In this document: piece after piece, positions 21,596 through 29,471 of the stretch
Layout of the letters: every line of letters starts with the position of its first letter
Numbering within the stretch: the stretch's first letter is position 1
Assembly (NCBI GenBank): GCA_027450065.1
Contig: DAIDKK010000007.1
Span: 1-34,555 of the forward strand
Length of the DNA stretch: 34,555 nt
DNA from: Candidatus Saccharimonadota bacterium
Lineage (GTDB): Bacteria; Patescibacteriota; Saccharimonadia; Saccharimonadales; UBA4665
Direction of reading: 5' to 3'
The notes under the pieces: generated by a model
The model's input: the letters and a program-made list of their open reading frames with translations, nothing else
Told to the model about the DNA's origin: nothing
Databases searched by the model: none
Position numbers and translations under genes: made by a program

Positions 21596-24331
21596 ATGTA
21601 TACGATACGTTGCAAACACAATAGCTCCGAGTAAGAGCAAGATGGCCATGTCTACAAATGGCCACGGATTAACCGTACCCTCACTACGCTTAAGGGTTAT
21701 TATTTGGGCTTGGGTTGAGCCATCACTCTTTAATGTTGTGTCGGCTAGGACTTCTTGTGGTGATTGGTTTGACGGTGCAGTGTCATCAGTTTTAGCCTGA
21801 GTTGGCTCGCTGGCAACAATCGCAACTTTCTCGCTACCATTTTCTTGGCTGGGTGTATTTGAGGTAGGATTAATCGCGCTGGCGAGTGCAGATGTGTCAC
21901 CATCACAGGCGTCATCAGTACCGTCAACGTCCGTATCCAGCCCGCTGTTTGGGACGGTCGGGCAAGAATCTGTTGCGTTGGCTATACCGTCACCGTCATA
22001 ATCTGTCGGGCTTCCGGCCACATACACAACCTGCACTATATCGAGATCTTCTCCATCACCGTTTTGTACGTACAGATGTACGGTATGTGTTCCAGGGTCT
22101 AATTTAGGAACGGTAATATCCATGTCCAGCACACCACCTGCCGGAATCGTACCAGAAGCCACTTGCACTTCCCGGGAATGAAACACAATGCGATATGCAG
22201 CCCCGGTTTTTATGCCCAGTGTACTCGTATCAAAATGAAGTCGTGCTGTTCGAAAGAGCAGGTTTGGTTCTGCAACAAGCGAATCAAACATAAGCTTACG
22301 TAGTAATCCACCAGGCTGTTTTGCGTCGGTAATAAAGCTGTCTTTGGTATCGACCATCAACTGAATAGCGTGCGTAGGTGCTGGCATTGCTTGGGTAAGA
22401 TTATCTGTCCGACGACTAATAGCATTCGCGAGCAAGGTGTGCCCAAAGGCTGTCGGGTGATAGCTTTCGTTCGCAAGCATACCGAGCAGGGCATCATCGC
22501 CCGCCGTTAGGCCATTGACTGCCCGTGCACCTGGCTCACATAACATGCTGCCAGCTAGTGCAGTCTCTACATCGACATAACGAGCACCGGCAGATTCGGC
22601 TGCATTCCGTATTGTCGCGTTCAGCCTACTAATAAGCAGTGAGCCGAATTCAACCTCGTTTGCATTTAAGTGCACATTCAGGCCACAGTTGCCGTCTACT
22701 TTCGCAATCTGTGGGTAGCCAACCACATATAGCTTAACCTCTGGATCAGTTTGGAGTATGTCTGTGTACGTCTTAACGAGCGTATCGTGTTGGCTGTAAA
22801 TAAACTGCAGCAATGCTTTGCGCTCGGTGGACGAATCAAAACAAGAATCATCACCGGTGCTCATCACACAGAGCTTTACGATATCCGAAAAATGGATATC
22901 GTTACCACCAATAGACAAAAGTACTCTTGCGGGTCCACGGTTATTAACAAATTGAAGCTGATTAACGTTACCGGGCGTAAGATTATTTAATATCTTTTCA
23001 CTATCAGGCTGGCTAATATATTTTTGTTGAGTTTGTGGTTTAAGCTGATTTAGGTATGAGCCATCCCCATTGGTAATATCATCCGTTGTCGCGCCTGAGC
23101 ATGCTACAGAGCCGTACGTCGTAGTCAATCGTACACCAAGCAGGTACGGATATGCACTCAAAGAGGTGTGGCACTTATTCGAAGAGGTGTCGGTGCCATC
23201 GTGGTAATTAAAGGCACCTTCGCCAGATATATATGAGTCACCCAACGCGAGCAGATCAAAGCTAGACTTAGCATGCACCCCATTAGCAATCTGGTACCTC
23301 GCAACTTTATACGTAGTACCGGAAGATCGATCGTAAATGGTGTCAAACGAGATAGTATTATCATCGACAAATCGAATATGACGAGGGTATTCGGCCCCTG
23401 CTAATTGTTGTTTTAGACTGACGCCGTAGGTCTTACCCTGGGTCATACCATTCCAGATATCGTTGTATACACATGGCTTTGCTGCCGTAGAACCAGCTTG
23501 GAAAGCAGCCTGGTCCGAACAAGTATCGACATCATATACTCGCAGGCTTGGCTGCCTGTCCGTGGGGCTACCAATGTTAGTATTCGCTGCAATATACTGT
23601 CCGCTGTCACTGATGGCAAAATTTGTGGCTTTCGTTTCGGCATAGTTGTAGTTACCGTCCCAGGCTATGAGTTTTCCTGCCCACGTTTTTGTATCGAAAC
23701 GCATGATACCACCGTCCGTACGGGCAATTACCATCCACTCCCCGTTGTTTGAATAGGCGATGGAGCTCGGCAGCAATGGAATTGGCCTATTTGTAGCATC
23801 CACGAGTGTCTTTGTGGCCACCGGGGTGTATTCATATTCATAAATTGGCGGCCAACCCCATAGTTCTCGGTATATGAACATGCTCGGGTCATACGCACTC
23901 ACTCGCAGCTCCTGTGCACCATAACCACCACTTGCAGCCGGAAATGCACTCATAACAGTCATAGGATTTCCGGGTGGGCTCGCTATGATACTTCCGCCAA
24001 GGATATTTTTCTGGTTAAGTGTCAGTGTGCCGTGTTCACCGCGCACAATAAAGCCAGCGGCAATTGTTCCTAGTACAGTCGTTATGGCGCAGCCATGACG
24101 CTCCTGGCCGTCATTCAGGGGTCCAACCTGGAAGTCTAGCGGCTCACAGTCATAGCCAGTCGAAAGCGGCTCACTATTTGGAGTAAGTTCATTTGTCTTT
24201 GTTGCTCCTTGTGGCCGAAAGGTAAGCCAGTTCGAGCTATTTCCTTCAGCCTTTGCACCAAAAGCCGCCCCAAAAAGTACCACAACAAGAAGAAATAATA
24301 GTCTAATAACAGAGTATACCGTGCGCTTCAC
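21584..24331 (-). CDS. Surface-anchored SGNH hydrolase with propeller-like and Ca-binding repeats
   Basis: 915 aa from GTG at 24331. That start has GGAG 9 nt upstream and gives a classic signal peptide (VKRTVYSVIRLLFLLVVVLF, cleavage near AKA). The ATG at 24361 overlaps the -10 and is unlikely. Residues about 50-355 look like a WD/propeller-type domain (SIAYSNNGEWMVIARTDGGI, NFAISDSGQYIAANT). An SGNH/GDSL esterase domain follows: LALGDSYISGEG with Ser366, GGND at 475-478, and YHPTAFGH with His625. Next is a beta domain, then thrombospondin type-3-like Ca-binding repeats (DYDGDGIANATDSCP, DTDVDGTDDACDGD), a Ser/Thr-rich stalk and a C-terminal helix (about 890-908) with a short basic tail. Likely a cell-surface esterase acting on glycan acetyl or lipid esters; the substrate is unknown. 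Confidence 0.88.
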   Translation of the reverse strand: MKRTVYSVIRLLFLLVVVLFGAAFGAKAEGNSSNWLTFRPQGATKTNELTPNSEPLSTGYDCEPLDFQVGPLNDGQERHGCAITTVLGTIAAGFIVRGEHGTLTLNQKNILGGSIIASPPGNPMTVMSAFPAASGGYGAQELRVSAYDPSMFIYRELWGWPPIYEYEYTPVATKTLVDATNRPIPLLPSSIAYSNNGEWMVIARTDGGIMRFDTKTWAGKLIAWDGNYNYAETKATNFAISDSGQYIAANTNIGSPTDRQPSLRVYDVDTCSDQAAFQAGSTAAKPCVYNDIWNGMTQGKTYGVSLKQQLAGAEYPRHIRFVDDNTISFDTIYDRSSGTTYKVARYQIANGVHAKSSFDLLALGDSYISGEGAFNYHDGTDTSSNKCHTSLSAYPYLLGVRLTTTYGSVACSGATTDDITNGDGSYLNQLKPQTQQKYISQPDSEKILNNLTPGNVNQLQFVNNRGPARVLLSIGGNDIHFSDIVKLCVMSTGDDSCFDSSTERKALLQFIYSQHDTLVKTYTDILQTDPEVKLYVVGYPQIAKVDGNCGLNVHLNANEVEFGSLLISRLNATIRNAAESAGARYVDVETALAGSMLCEPGARAVNGLTAGDDALLGMLANESYHPTAFGHTLLANAISRRTDNLTQAMPAPTHAIQLMVDTKDSFITDAKQPGGLLRKLMFDSLVAEPNLLFRTARLHFDTSTLGIKTGAAYRIVFHSREVQVASGTIPAGGVLDMDITVPKLDPGTHTVHLYVQNGDGEDLDIVQVVYVAGSPTDYDGDGIANATDSCPTVPNSGLDTDVDGTDDACDGDTSALASAINPTSNTPSQENGSEKVAIVASEPTQAKTDDTAPSNQSPQEVLADTTLKSDGSTQAQIITLKRSEGTVNPWPFVDMAILLLLGAIVFATYRIHQTK

Positions 24332-24359
24332 AATACCGTACTCCAATAAAATTGGGTAC

Positions 24360-24388
24360 ATTATACTGAATAATTGCTGAGTTTACAA
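24360..24388 (-). promoter_or_regulatory. Promoter of the SGNH hydrolase gene
   Basis: Minus-strand TTGTAA (24388-24383), 17-bp spacer, TATAAT (24365-24360). Transcription should start near 24353, leaving about 20 nt with TTGGAG before the GTG at 24331. This rules out the ATG at 24361. Confidence 0.7.
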
Positions 24389-24400
24389 TATTAGTATTAT

Positions 24401-24865
24401 TTACACTGCAATGCGCAAGATAATATGGCGGTCGCGGCCCTCACCAGCCGACTCACTTGCTAAACCAGCATCAGCGGCAACCTTGTGGACGGTGCGACGA
24501 TCGGCCGCGTTCATTGGCTTGAGCTCATAGGGCTCGCCTGTTTCTTTGACTTTCTTCACCCATTCTTCGGCAGTCTCGGCCAGATGCTCAGCCCGTTGCT
24601 TCTTATACTCGGCAACGTCCACATTTACTCGAGTAGTAGCAAACTCTTTATTCTTGAGGGCAGTACTTACCAAAAACTGGATAGCTCGTACCGTCTCACC
24701 GCGCTGCCCAATGAGGAAGCCGTTCAGGTGCGTCGATGGTATGTTGAGTTCTATAACATCTTCTTCGCTCGTGGCATGCACATCGGTGTTGAGACCAAAG
24801 AATGACAATAAATCTTCAAGGTACTTCTTTGCGTATTGAATTGCGTCTTCAAGTGATTCGTCCAT
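24401..24865 (-). CDS. jag: KH-R3H RNA-binding protein, Jag/SpoIIIJ-associated
   Basis: 154 aa. A KH domain with the GxxG loop GQRG at 53-56 (HLNGFLIGQRGETVRAIQFL) is followed by a C-terminal R3H domain (NAADRRTVHKVAADAG, Arg and His at about 123-127). The Jag N-terminal domain found in larger homologues is absent, as in other short versions. These proteins bind RNA and are nearly always encoded beside yidC; in Gram-positives they (KhpB/EloR) influence cell elongation. The start has GGGAGG 5 nt before it and lies 2 nt after the yidC stop. Last gene of the rpmH-rnpA-yidC-jag operon; no terminator hairpin was recognised in the 35 bp before the SGNH promoter region. Confidence 0.92.
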   Translation of the reverse strand: MDESLEDAIQYAKKYLEDLLSFFGLNTDVHATSEEDVIELNIPSTHLNGFLIGQRGETVRAIQFLVSTALKNKEFATTRVNVDVAEYKKQRAEHLAETAEEWVKKVKETGEPYELKPMNAADRRTVHKVAADAGLASESAGEGRDRHIILRIAV

Positions 24866-24867
24866 GT

Positions 24868-25824
24868 CTACCTCCCTTTTCGTTTGTTCTGTTTGGCCTT
24901 TTTGGTTTTGGGTTTAGAGGAGATTGTCTTAGGAGTAACAACTTCGGCTTCAGGAATGTTTGAAAGGGTAATCTTACTGCCACGCTCACCCGTGCGGGGT
25001 TTGTCGGCAACCGCTACCAAATCTTCTGTTTCTTCCTTAAGGGCTGCCCGTTGCTGCAAATAGGCCACTAGCCCACCAATAAACCAATAGAGGCTGAGGG
25101 CGGCGGCGATATTAATAGTGAAAAGCAGGATCATAACCGGCAAAATATACTGGGTACTGCGCGCCATTGCTGCATTTATCTCTGCTTGGTCGGCTTGCTT
25201 ACCAGCACCGGCGTCACGCAGAATGTGTCGTAGCTTACGAGCATCTTTATCGACCGGCATAAGTTGTTTGCTTGAAACAAACTGGGTGAGGGCGCTCAGA
25301 AGAACCAGAACGAGAGCGGGCCAATACACACCCTTGGGGCTCAAGGCAGCCCGCGAGAGGTCAACAAAACCAAAGAGGGAATTATCGAAAGCGTGGATAT
25401 TGCCAGAGATATTTTGCAACCAACCTAGGTGTTGGAGTGGTGCGTAGGCAAACTGCACAATCTGGTGTGGGTCATGAATGACTTTTATGAGCCCCGAGTA
25501 CAAACCGATGAGGACAATCATTTGTATAATCAAGACCGGCAATGTACCGAAGGGGTTAACACCACGCTCCTTATAGAGCTCCATCATCATCTGCGACTCT
25601 TTCGCCCGATCGCCAGCCGCCTCTTTCTTGATACGCTTGAGTTCTGGTTGAAGCTGACGAGTGATTTTGGTTTGGCGGAGCTGCTTTTTGACAATCGGCC
25701 ACATAAGTAAGCGAACGACGACGGTAAAAAGAATAATTGCCAGCCCAAAGTTATGCCCCGGTATAAGTGCATAGATAAGAACTAGTAGGTTGAATATTGG
25801 TTGAACAACGAAGGTTGTAAACAT
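24868..25824 (-). CDS. yidC: Membrane protein insertase YidC/Oxa1
   Basis: 318 aa, the short form without the large periplasmic P1 domain of proteobacterial YidC, consistent with a monoderm cell. Conserved parts: LAIILFTVVVRLLMWPIVKKQLRQ, containing the hydrophilic-groove Arg, then a charged cytoplasmic hairpin (about 60-90), ERGVNPFGTLPVLIIQMIVLIGLY, three further membrane helices including LPVMILLFTINIAAALSLYW, and a basic C-terminal tail (SKPKTKKAKQNKRKGR) that can contact ribosomes. It inserts proteins into the membrane with or without Sec. No lipobox is present at the N terminus. AAAGGGAA precedes the ATG, and its first base directly follows the rnpA stop. Confidence 0.96.
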   Translation of the reverse strand: MFTTFVVQPIFNLLVLIYALIPGHNFGLAIILFTVVVRLLMWPIVKKQLRQTKITRQLQPELKRIKKEAAGDRAKESQMMMELYKERGVNPFGTLPVLIIQMIVLIGLYSGLIKVIHDPHQIVQFAYAPLQHLGWLQNISGNIHAFDNSLFGFVDLSRAALSPKGVYWPALVLVLLSALTQFVSSKQLMPVDKDARKLRHILRDAGAGKQADQAEINAAMARSTQYILPVMILLFTINIAAALSLYWFIGGLVAYLQQRAALKEETEDLVAVADKPRTGERGSKITLSNIPEAEVVTPKTISSKPKTKKAKQNKRKGR

Positions 25825-26211
25825 TTATTCCCTTTCTCTCTTCACTATAGCACGCTCTCTGGGCTGTAGGCTCATGGTGCGTGCTTTTGACAACAAATAT
25901 TCCGCTTCTTTATATAAGTCATTCGCTGCTACTGTCTGCAGTGCTTCATCATATACCGTGATGACAATGGCCAACCCGGCTGACTCGGTGATGAGTCTTG
26001 TACGAATAACTTCATATAGGCGGCGTCGGATCCGATTACGCACCACTGCGGACTTACTAACCTTGCGGCTCACTACTACCGCCACGTGGGTTGCTTGGTT
26101 CTGTTGAGTGCGTACACGAATGGCCATGTGCCGACCACGCGCTTGCTGTCCTCCCTTATACACCCAGCGGAGGGCAGCAGTTCCATGAAAGCGGTTGCGC
26201 TTAGCAAACAT
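25825..26211 (-). CDS. rnpA: Ribonuclease P protein component
   Basis: 128 aa, basic. It contains FAKRNRFHG at the N terminus, VAVVVSRKVSKSAVVRNRIRRRLYEVIR with the RNR motif that binds RNase P RNA, and a C-terminal AEYLLSKA segment. It is the protein cofactor of RNase P, which matures tRNA 5' ends. AGGAG is 5 nt before the ATG. It lies between rpmH and yidC, the classical order; 30 bp separate it from rpmH. The RNase P RNA gene is not in the window. Confidence 0.95.
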   Translation of the reverse strand: MFAKRNRFHGTAALRWVYKGGQQARGRHMAIRVRTQQNQATHVAVVVSRKVSKSAVVRNRIRRRLYEVIRTRLITESAGLAIVITVYDEALQTVAANDLYKEAEYLLSKARTMSLQPRERAIVKRERE

Positions 26212-26241
26212 ACGGCTCCTCTCGATTAGCGCGACAGCTGG

Positions 26242-26379
26242 CTAGTGCGTGAGCCGAGCGCGGCCCTTATTTCGACGGCGGTTCAGGACGAGTCTTCCAG
26301 CATGGCTCGCCATGCGCTTCATAAAACCGTGCTCGTGAGCGCGATGGCGTTTTTTTGGTTGATACGTTCGTTTTGGCAT
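26242..26379 (-). CDS. rpmH: Ribosomal protein L34
   Basis: 45 aa from the ATG at 26379: [20 protein letters not shown] and [19 protein letters not shown] match L34 end to end. A longer frame to 26427 is not used because it would run through the promoter and because AAGAGG lies about 10 nt before the chosen ATG. First gene of the operon, divergent from dnaA, the ancestral arrangement at bacterial origins. Confidence 0.96.
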   Translation of the reverse strand: MPKRTYQPKKRHRAHEHGFMKRMASHAGRLVLNRRRNKGRARLTH

Positions 26380-26409
26380 GCTTATTCTACCTCTTAATTT
26401 CTTGCCTAA

Positions 26410-26418
26410 AGTATACCA
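26410..26418 (-). promoter_or_regulatory. Extended -10 promoter of rpmH-rnpA-yidC-jag
   Basis: Minus strand TGGTATACT, a TGn-extended -10 hexamer, with no good -35 at the expected place. CGGAC/GTCCG arms (26421-26438) sit just upstream and could form a small hairpin or protein site. Confidence 0.55.
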
Positions 26419-26438
26419 CACGGACACCGTTTGGTCCG

Positions 26439-26655
26439 CCTATGGTGTACATTGCGTTTTGTAGTAGATAATAGTGTAACAAAGTTTTCCCCTTTTTACG
26501 ATAGTTTTCCACAGGTCTCTAGAGATAATTATTGCATGTGGATAACTCCTATCCGTTGCCGCTCCTTTTTACACCTCGAAAAGGTTGTAGATATTATTGT
26601 GGAAAACTTCTTCTGAGGTGCGGTATAGTTATACACAGATTTGGAGCGTAACACG
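26439..26655. other. Candidate oriC, left part: DnaA boxes between rpmH and dnaA
   Basis: Four DnaA-box-like 9-mers: TTTTCCACA at 26505-26513 (+), the perfect consensus TTATCCACA at 26537-26545 (-), TTTTCCACA at 26598-26606 (-), and TTATACACA at 26629-26637 (+). AT-rich stretches lie between them, and a TAGTAG-ATAATAG run is at the left side (about 26461-26475). The last box overlaps the dnaA promoter zone (TATAGT 26624-26629), which suggests DnaA autoregulation. Together with the 28048-28347 cluster this forms a split origin around dnaA. Confidence 0.75.
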
Positions 26656-28047
26656 GTGAATACAGTACAGGAAGACAAACTTTGGCAGACGGTCCTTGGC
26701 GATATTGAGATTAGTTTATCACGCGCCAACTACCTCACGTGGTTTAAGAATACGCATCTTATTGATAGAGTTGGTGACCATATCGTTATCGGGGTACCGA
26801 ATGTGTTTATAAAGCAGCAACTTGAACGCAAATACAACCAGCTCATCCTTGACACGATTCAAAAGAACGGGGTCTCGATCGACTCAATTGATTTCAAAAT
26901 ACAATCCGTTTCGCGCGCCGAGATTGATGAAAAGGCCGAACTACAGGTAGAGTCTATCGCGGCTCAACATGTCCCCCAAATGCTATCATCCGAAAGACCA
27001 AAAAACGCTAGCTCACTTGCTCATACATATCGTCAGGGCATAAACGAACGTTATACGTTCGACAATTTCGTGGTCGGTTCAGGAAATGAGCTGGCGTATG
27101 CTGCCTGCCAGGCCGTGGCGAACGAGGTTGGCACAAAATATAATCCACTCTTCCTGTACGGTGGTGTTGGTATTGGTAAAACCCATCTTATCCAGGCCGT
27201 CGGTAATGCAGTAGTATCACGGAACCCACAAGCACGCGTCGTCTATATTTCTAGTGAGCAGTTTGTGCAAGAGTTTGTTGATGCGCTTCGCTTCAAAAAA
27301 AACACTGACTTTGCTGATTACTACCGAAGCGCCGATGTCCTTATCGTAGACGACGTACAGTTCTTCGCCGGAAAAGAAAAAATCCAAGAAGAATTCTTCC
27401 ACACATTTAACGCGCTCCACCAGGCCAATCACCAAATTATCATCAGTAGTGATAAGCCGCCCCGAGAGATTCCAACCCTCGAGGAGCGCCTAAGGAGTCG
27501 ATTCGTTTGGGGCATGAGCATTGATATGCAAAACCCGGACTTTGAAACGCGCTGCGCAATTATTCAAAACAAGGCGGCCGTCAAGCAGATTAATTTGCCT
27601 TCCGATGTGGTTGATTTTCTGTCAACCCAGTTTCAGACAAATATTCGTGAACTTGAAGGAGCCCTTAATCAGCTGCTGGCATTTTGTGAAATGCGTGGCC
27701 TTGAACCAAACCTCGCCATTGTAACCGGACTGCTAGGCGGACGAGCCGCACGACCAAAACATCTCAGCGCCCATCAAATTATTGAACGCTGTGCCAAGTA
27801 CTACCAAATTGAGCTCGACGACATTTTAGGCGCCAAAAGAGATAAAGATATCGTTGTTCCACGCCAAGTTGCCATGTACTTGCTGCGTAGTGAATTACAT
27901 CTCAGTTTTCCTAAGATTGCGCATGAGTTGGGACGAAAAGACCACACCACCGCCATTCATTCAGTTGATAAGATAGAAAAAGAGTTCAACCTCAACCCGA
28001 CGATTCGAGCGGCCGTCAATGAAATAAAGGAACATCTCTATGCGTAA
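26656..28047 (+). CDS. dnaA: Chromosomal replication initiator DnaA
   Basis: 463 aa from GTG at 26656, which has GGAG 9 nt upstream; a TTG at 26641 would place the start inside that ribosome site. Domain I (about 1-80) includes NYLTWFKNTHLI. A short linker leads to the AAA+ domain: YTFDNFVVGSGNELAYAA, Walker A GGVGIGKT (169-176), Walker B LIVDD (229-233), and sensor/arginine-finger region ERLRSRFVWG. The C-terminal DNA-binding domain carries the family signature GRKDHTTAIHSVDKIEKE (from about 426). It binds the DnaA boxes on both sides of its gene and opens the origin. A box in its own promoter region suggests autorepression. Confidence 0.98.
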   Translation: MNTVQEDKLWQTVLGDIEISLSRANYLTWFKNTHLIDRVGDHIVIGVPNVFIKQQLERKYNQLILDTIQKNGVSIDSIDFKIQSVSRAEIDEKAELQVESIAAQHVPQMLSSERPKNASSLAHTYRQGINERYTFDNFVVGSGNELAYAACQAVANEVGTKYNPLFLYGGVGIGKTHLIQAVGNAVVSRNPQARVVYISSEQFVQEFVDALRFKKNTDFADYYRSADVLIVDDVQFFAGKEKIQEEFFHTFNALHQANHQIIISSDKPPREIPTLEERLRSRFVWGMSIDMQNPDFETRCAIIQNKAAVKQINLPSDVVDFLSTQFQTNIRELEGALNQLLAFCEMRGLEPNLAIVTGLLGGRAARPKHLSAHQIIERCAKYYQIELDDILGAKRDKDIVVPRQVAMYLLRSELHLSFPKIAHELGRKDHTTAIHSVDKIEKEFNLNPTIRAAVNEIKEHLYA

Positions 28048-28347
28048 AGTAACCCAAACCTCCTCTACGAACCTGTGGTTTGGTTGTGCAAAAACCAGTG
28101 GACGAACGGTGCGTTTTGACTTATTTATCCACCTAGTGAGCTGGGGTGAGGTTAGGGCTGTGTATGGCTACACCACTTTTACTACTAGCTTTGCACACTT
28201 TTTATACTCAGTTTTCCTCTTCTTTAAGTACTATCTCACCCCTGTTATTGTGTCGCTTTTCCACACTATCCACAGCACCTATAACTACACCCTATTTGGA
28301 AAAAAGAATACATTTATAATTAAGGCAGTGGGTAACCAGGAGGCAGC
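28048..28347. other. Candidate oriC, right part: DnaA boxes between dnaA and dnaN
   Basis: A 300-bp gap without a credible gene. DnaA boxes: TTATCCACC 28125-28133, TTTTCCACA 28257-28265 and CTATCCACA 28266-28274, all on the plus strand, the last two directly abutting. CTACTA lies at 28182-28187, and AT-rich tracts follow at about 28200-28235 and 28295-28325. TATAAT (28315-28320) is a -10 candidate for dnaN without a clear -35. The 103-codon frame crossing this region has no family resemblance and is judged spurious. Confidence 0.7.
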
Positions 28348-29439
28348 ATGAAACTTAAAGTAACCCAAGAAAATCTCGCAAAGGCACTTAACTACGTATC
28401 GAGAGTAGCGAGCTCACGGGGTACCCTTCCCGTTCTCGCGAACGTACTACTCAGTGTTGAGGAGAATAGATTACGACTTGCTGCCACGAACCTTGATATC
28501 GCTATTTCTTGCTACGTTGGTGCACAGGTTCAAAAACCAGGCTCACTTACAGTGCCTGCCCGTTTGTTTCAGGACCTTATAGCAAGCTTACCAAGTGGGG
28601 TGATAGAACTTGAGCAGAATGATATGCGCCTCAAGGTACAAACGAACCACTACAAGTCAGTCATAAACGGCGTCAGTGCAGAAGAGTTCCCTGTTATGCC
28701 GACAATAGAGAATGGTATACGGTGGCAGATTGAGACTACTGCACTTAAAGAGGGGCTCCAACAAGTTATCTTGGCTGCCTCAAATGACGAGAGTCGTCCT
28801 GTTCTAACGGGAGTGCTATTTCATACGATCGACGGGTCACTCTATGCAGCGAGCACGGACAGTTACCGCCTAGCCGAGCGCAGACTCATGAAGACGGATA
28901 AAACTATTCGGCTTCTCATTCCTGCGACGGCTCTACACGATACACTTCGGATTATTGCTGACCACAATGGTGAAACTGAGGTGGTGTGTGATGAGCAGCA
29001 AGTACTCTTTCGGGCTGGTGAAGTAGAGTTAGTTGCCCGACTTATTGACGGAAACTATCCCGACTATCGAAAACTTATACCTCAGTCTTTTGAAACATCA
29101 GCTAATCTGACAAAAGCGGACTTTACAAATATAACGAAGGTTGCGAGTTTGTTCGCGCGCGAAAGTGCCGGAAGTGTCGTATTAAGCGCAGATGCTGCCA
29201 GTGAAAGTGTGTGGATTCGGGCAGTTGCCTCACAGGTAGGAGAAAATGATGCGTCCGCTACCGCTACTGTGGTTGGTGGTGGAGAAGTTACCCTCAATTC
29301 ACGCTACCTCCTTGATGCCCTGCAGGTTATGGACGGCAAGAATGTGCAAATTAGATTTAATGGCAAAGTTGAGCCGGTTCTTCTATCCGATCCCGATCAA
29401 GAAGACTATCTCCATCTCATTATGCCGCTTAAGAGTTAG
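28348..29439 (+). CDS. dnaN: DNA polymerase III beta sliding clamp
   Basis: 363 aa with the three repeated clamp domains: MKLKVTQENLAKALNYVSRV at the start, LRLAATNLDIAISCYV, ESRPVLTGVLFH in the second domain, STDSYRLAERR, EVELVARLIDGNYPDYRKLIP, and the C-terminal end VEPVLLSDPDQEDYLHLIMPL. That end is the usual P-L ending, whose last residues line the peptide-binding pocket. The ring holds polymerase III on DNA. The ATG has a strong AGGAGG 5 nt upstream, unlike recF downstream. It lies 300 bp after dnaA, with the right-hand DnaA-box cluster between them. Confidence 0.98.
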   Translation: MKLKVTQENLAKALNYVSRVASSRGTLPVLANVLLSVEENRLRLAATNLDIAISCYVGAQVQKPGSLTVPARLFQDLIASLPSGVIELEQNDMRLKVQTNHYKSVINGVSAEEFPVMPTIENGIRWQIETTALKEGLQQVILAASNDESRPVLTGVLFHTIDGSLYAASTDSYRLAERRLMKTDKTIRLLIPATALHDTLRIIADHNGETEVVCDEQQVLFRAGEVELVARLIDGNYPDYRKLIPQSFETSANLTKADFTNITKVASLFARESAGSVVLSADAASESVWIRAVASQVGENDASATATVVGGGEVTLNSRYLLDALQVMDGKNVQIRFNGKVEPVLLSDPDQEDYLHLIMPLKS

Positions 29440-29453
29440 GCTCTCTACTACGG

Positions 29454-29459
29454 TATACT
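29454..29459 (+). promoter_or_regulatory. Candidate -10 for recF with a very short leader
   Basis: TATACT, 12 nt before the recF ATG, giving a predicted leader of about 5 nt. A second hexamer, TATACG at 29460-29465, is 6 nt before the ATG. No convincing -35 and no Shine-Dalgarno are visible. Confidence 0.4.
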
Positions 29460-29471
29460 TATACGAAGCCT

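Noticed and set aside
24359-24361. ATG at 24361 as start of the SGNH hydrolase
   Set aside because: It overlaps the TATAAT of a good promoter with a 17-bp spacer; the GTG at 24331 has a ribosome site and gives a clean signal peptide.
26380-26427. N-terminal extension of rpmH
   Set aside because: Sixteen extra residues are not part of L34 and cross the extended -10 promoter.
28040-28351. 103-codon open frame between dnaA and dnaN
   Set aside because: It runs through the DnaA-box cluster, has no recognisable family or plausible fold and its end overlaps the dnaN start; it is better read as origin DNA.
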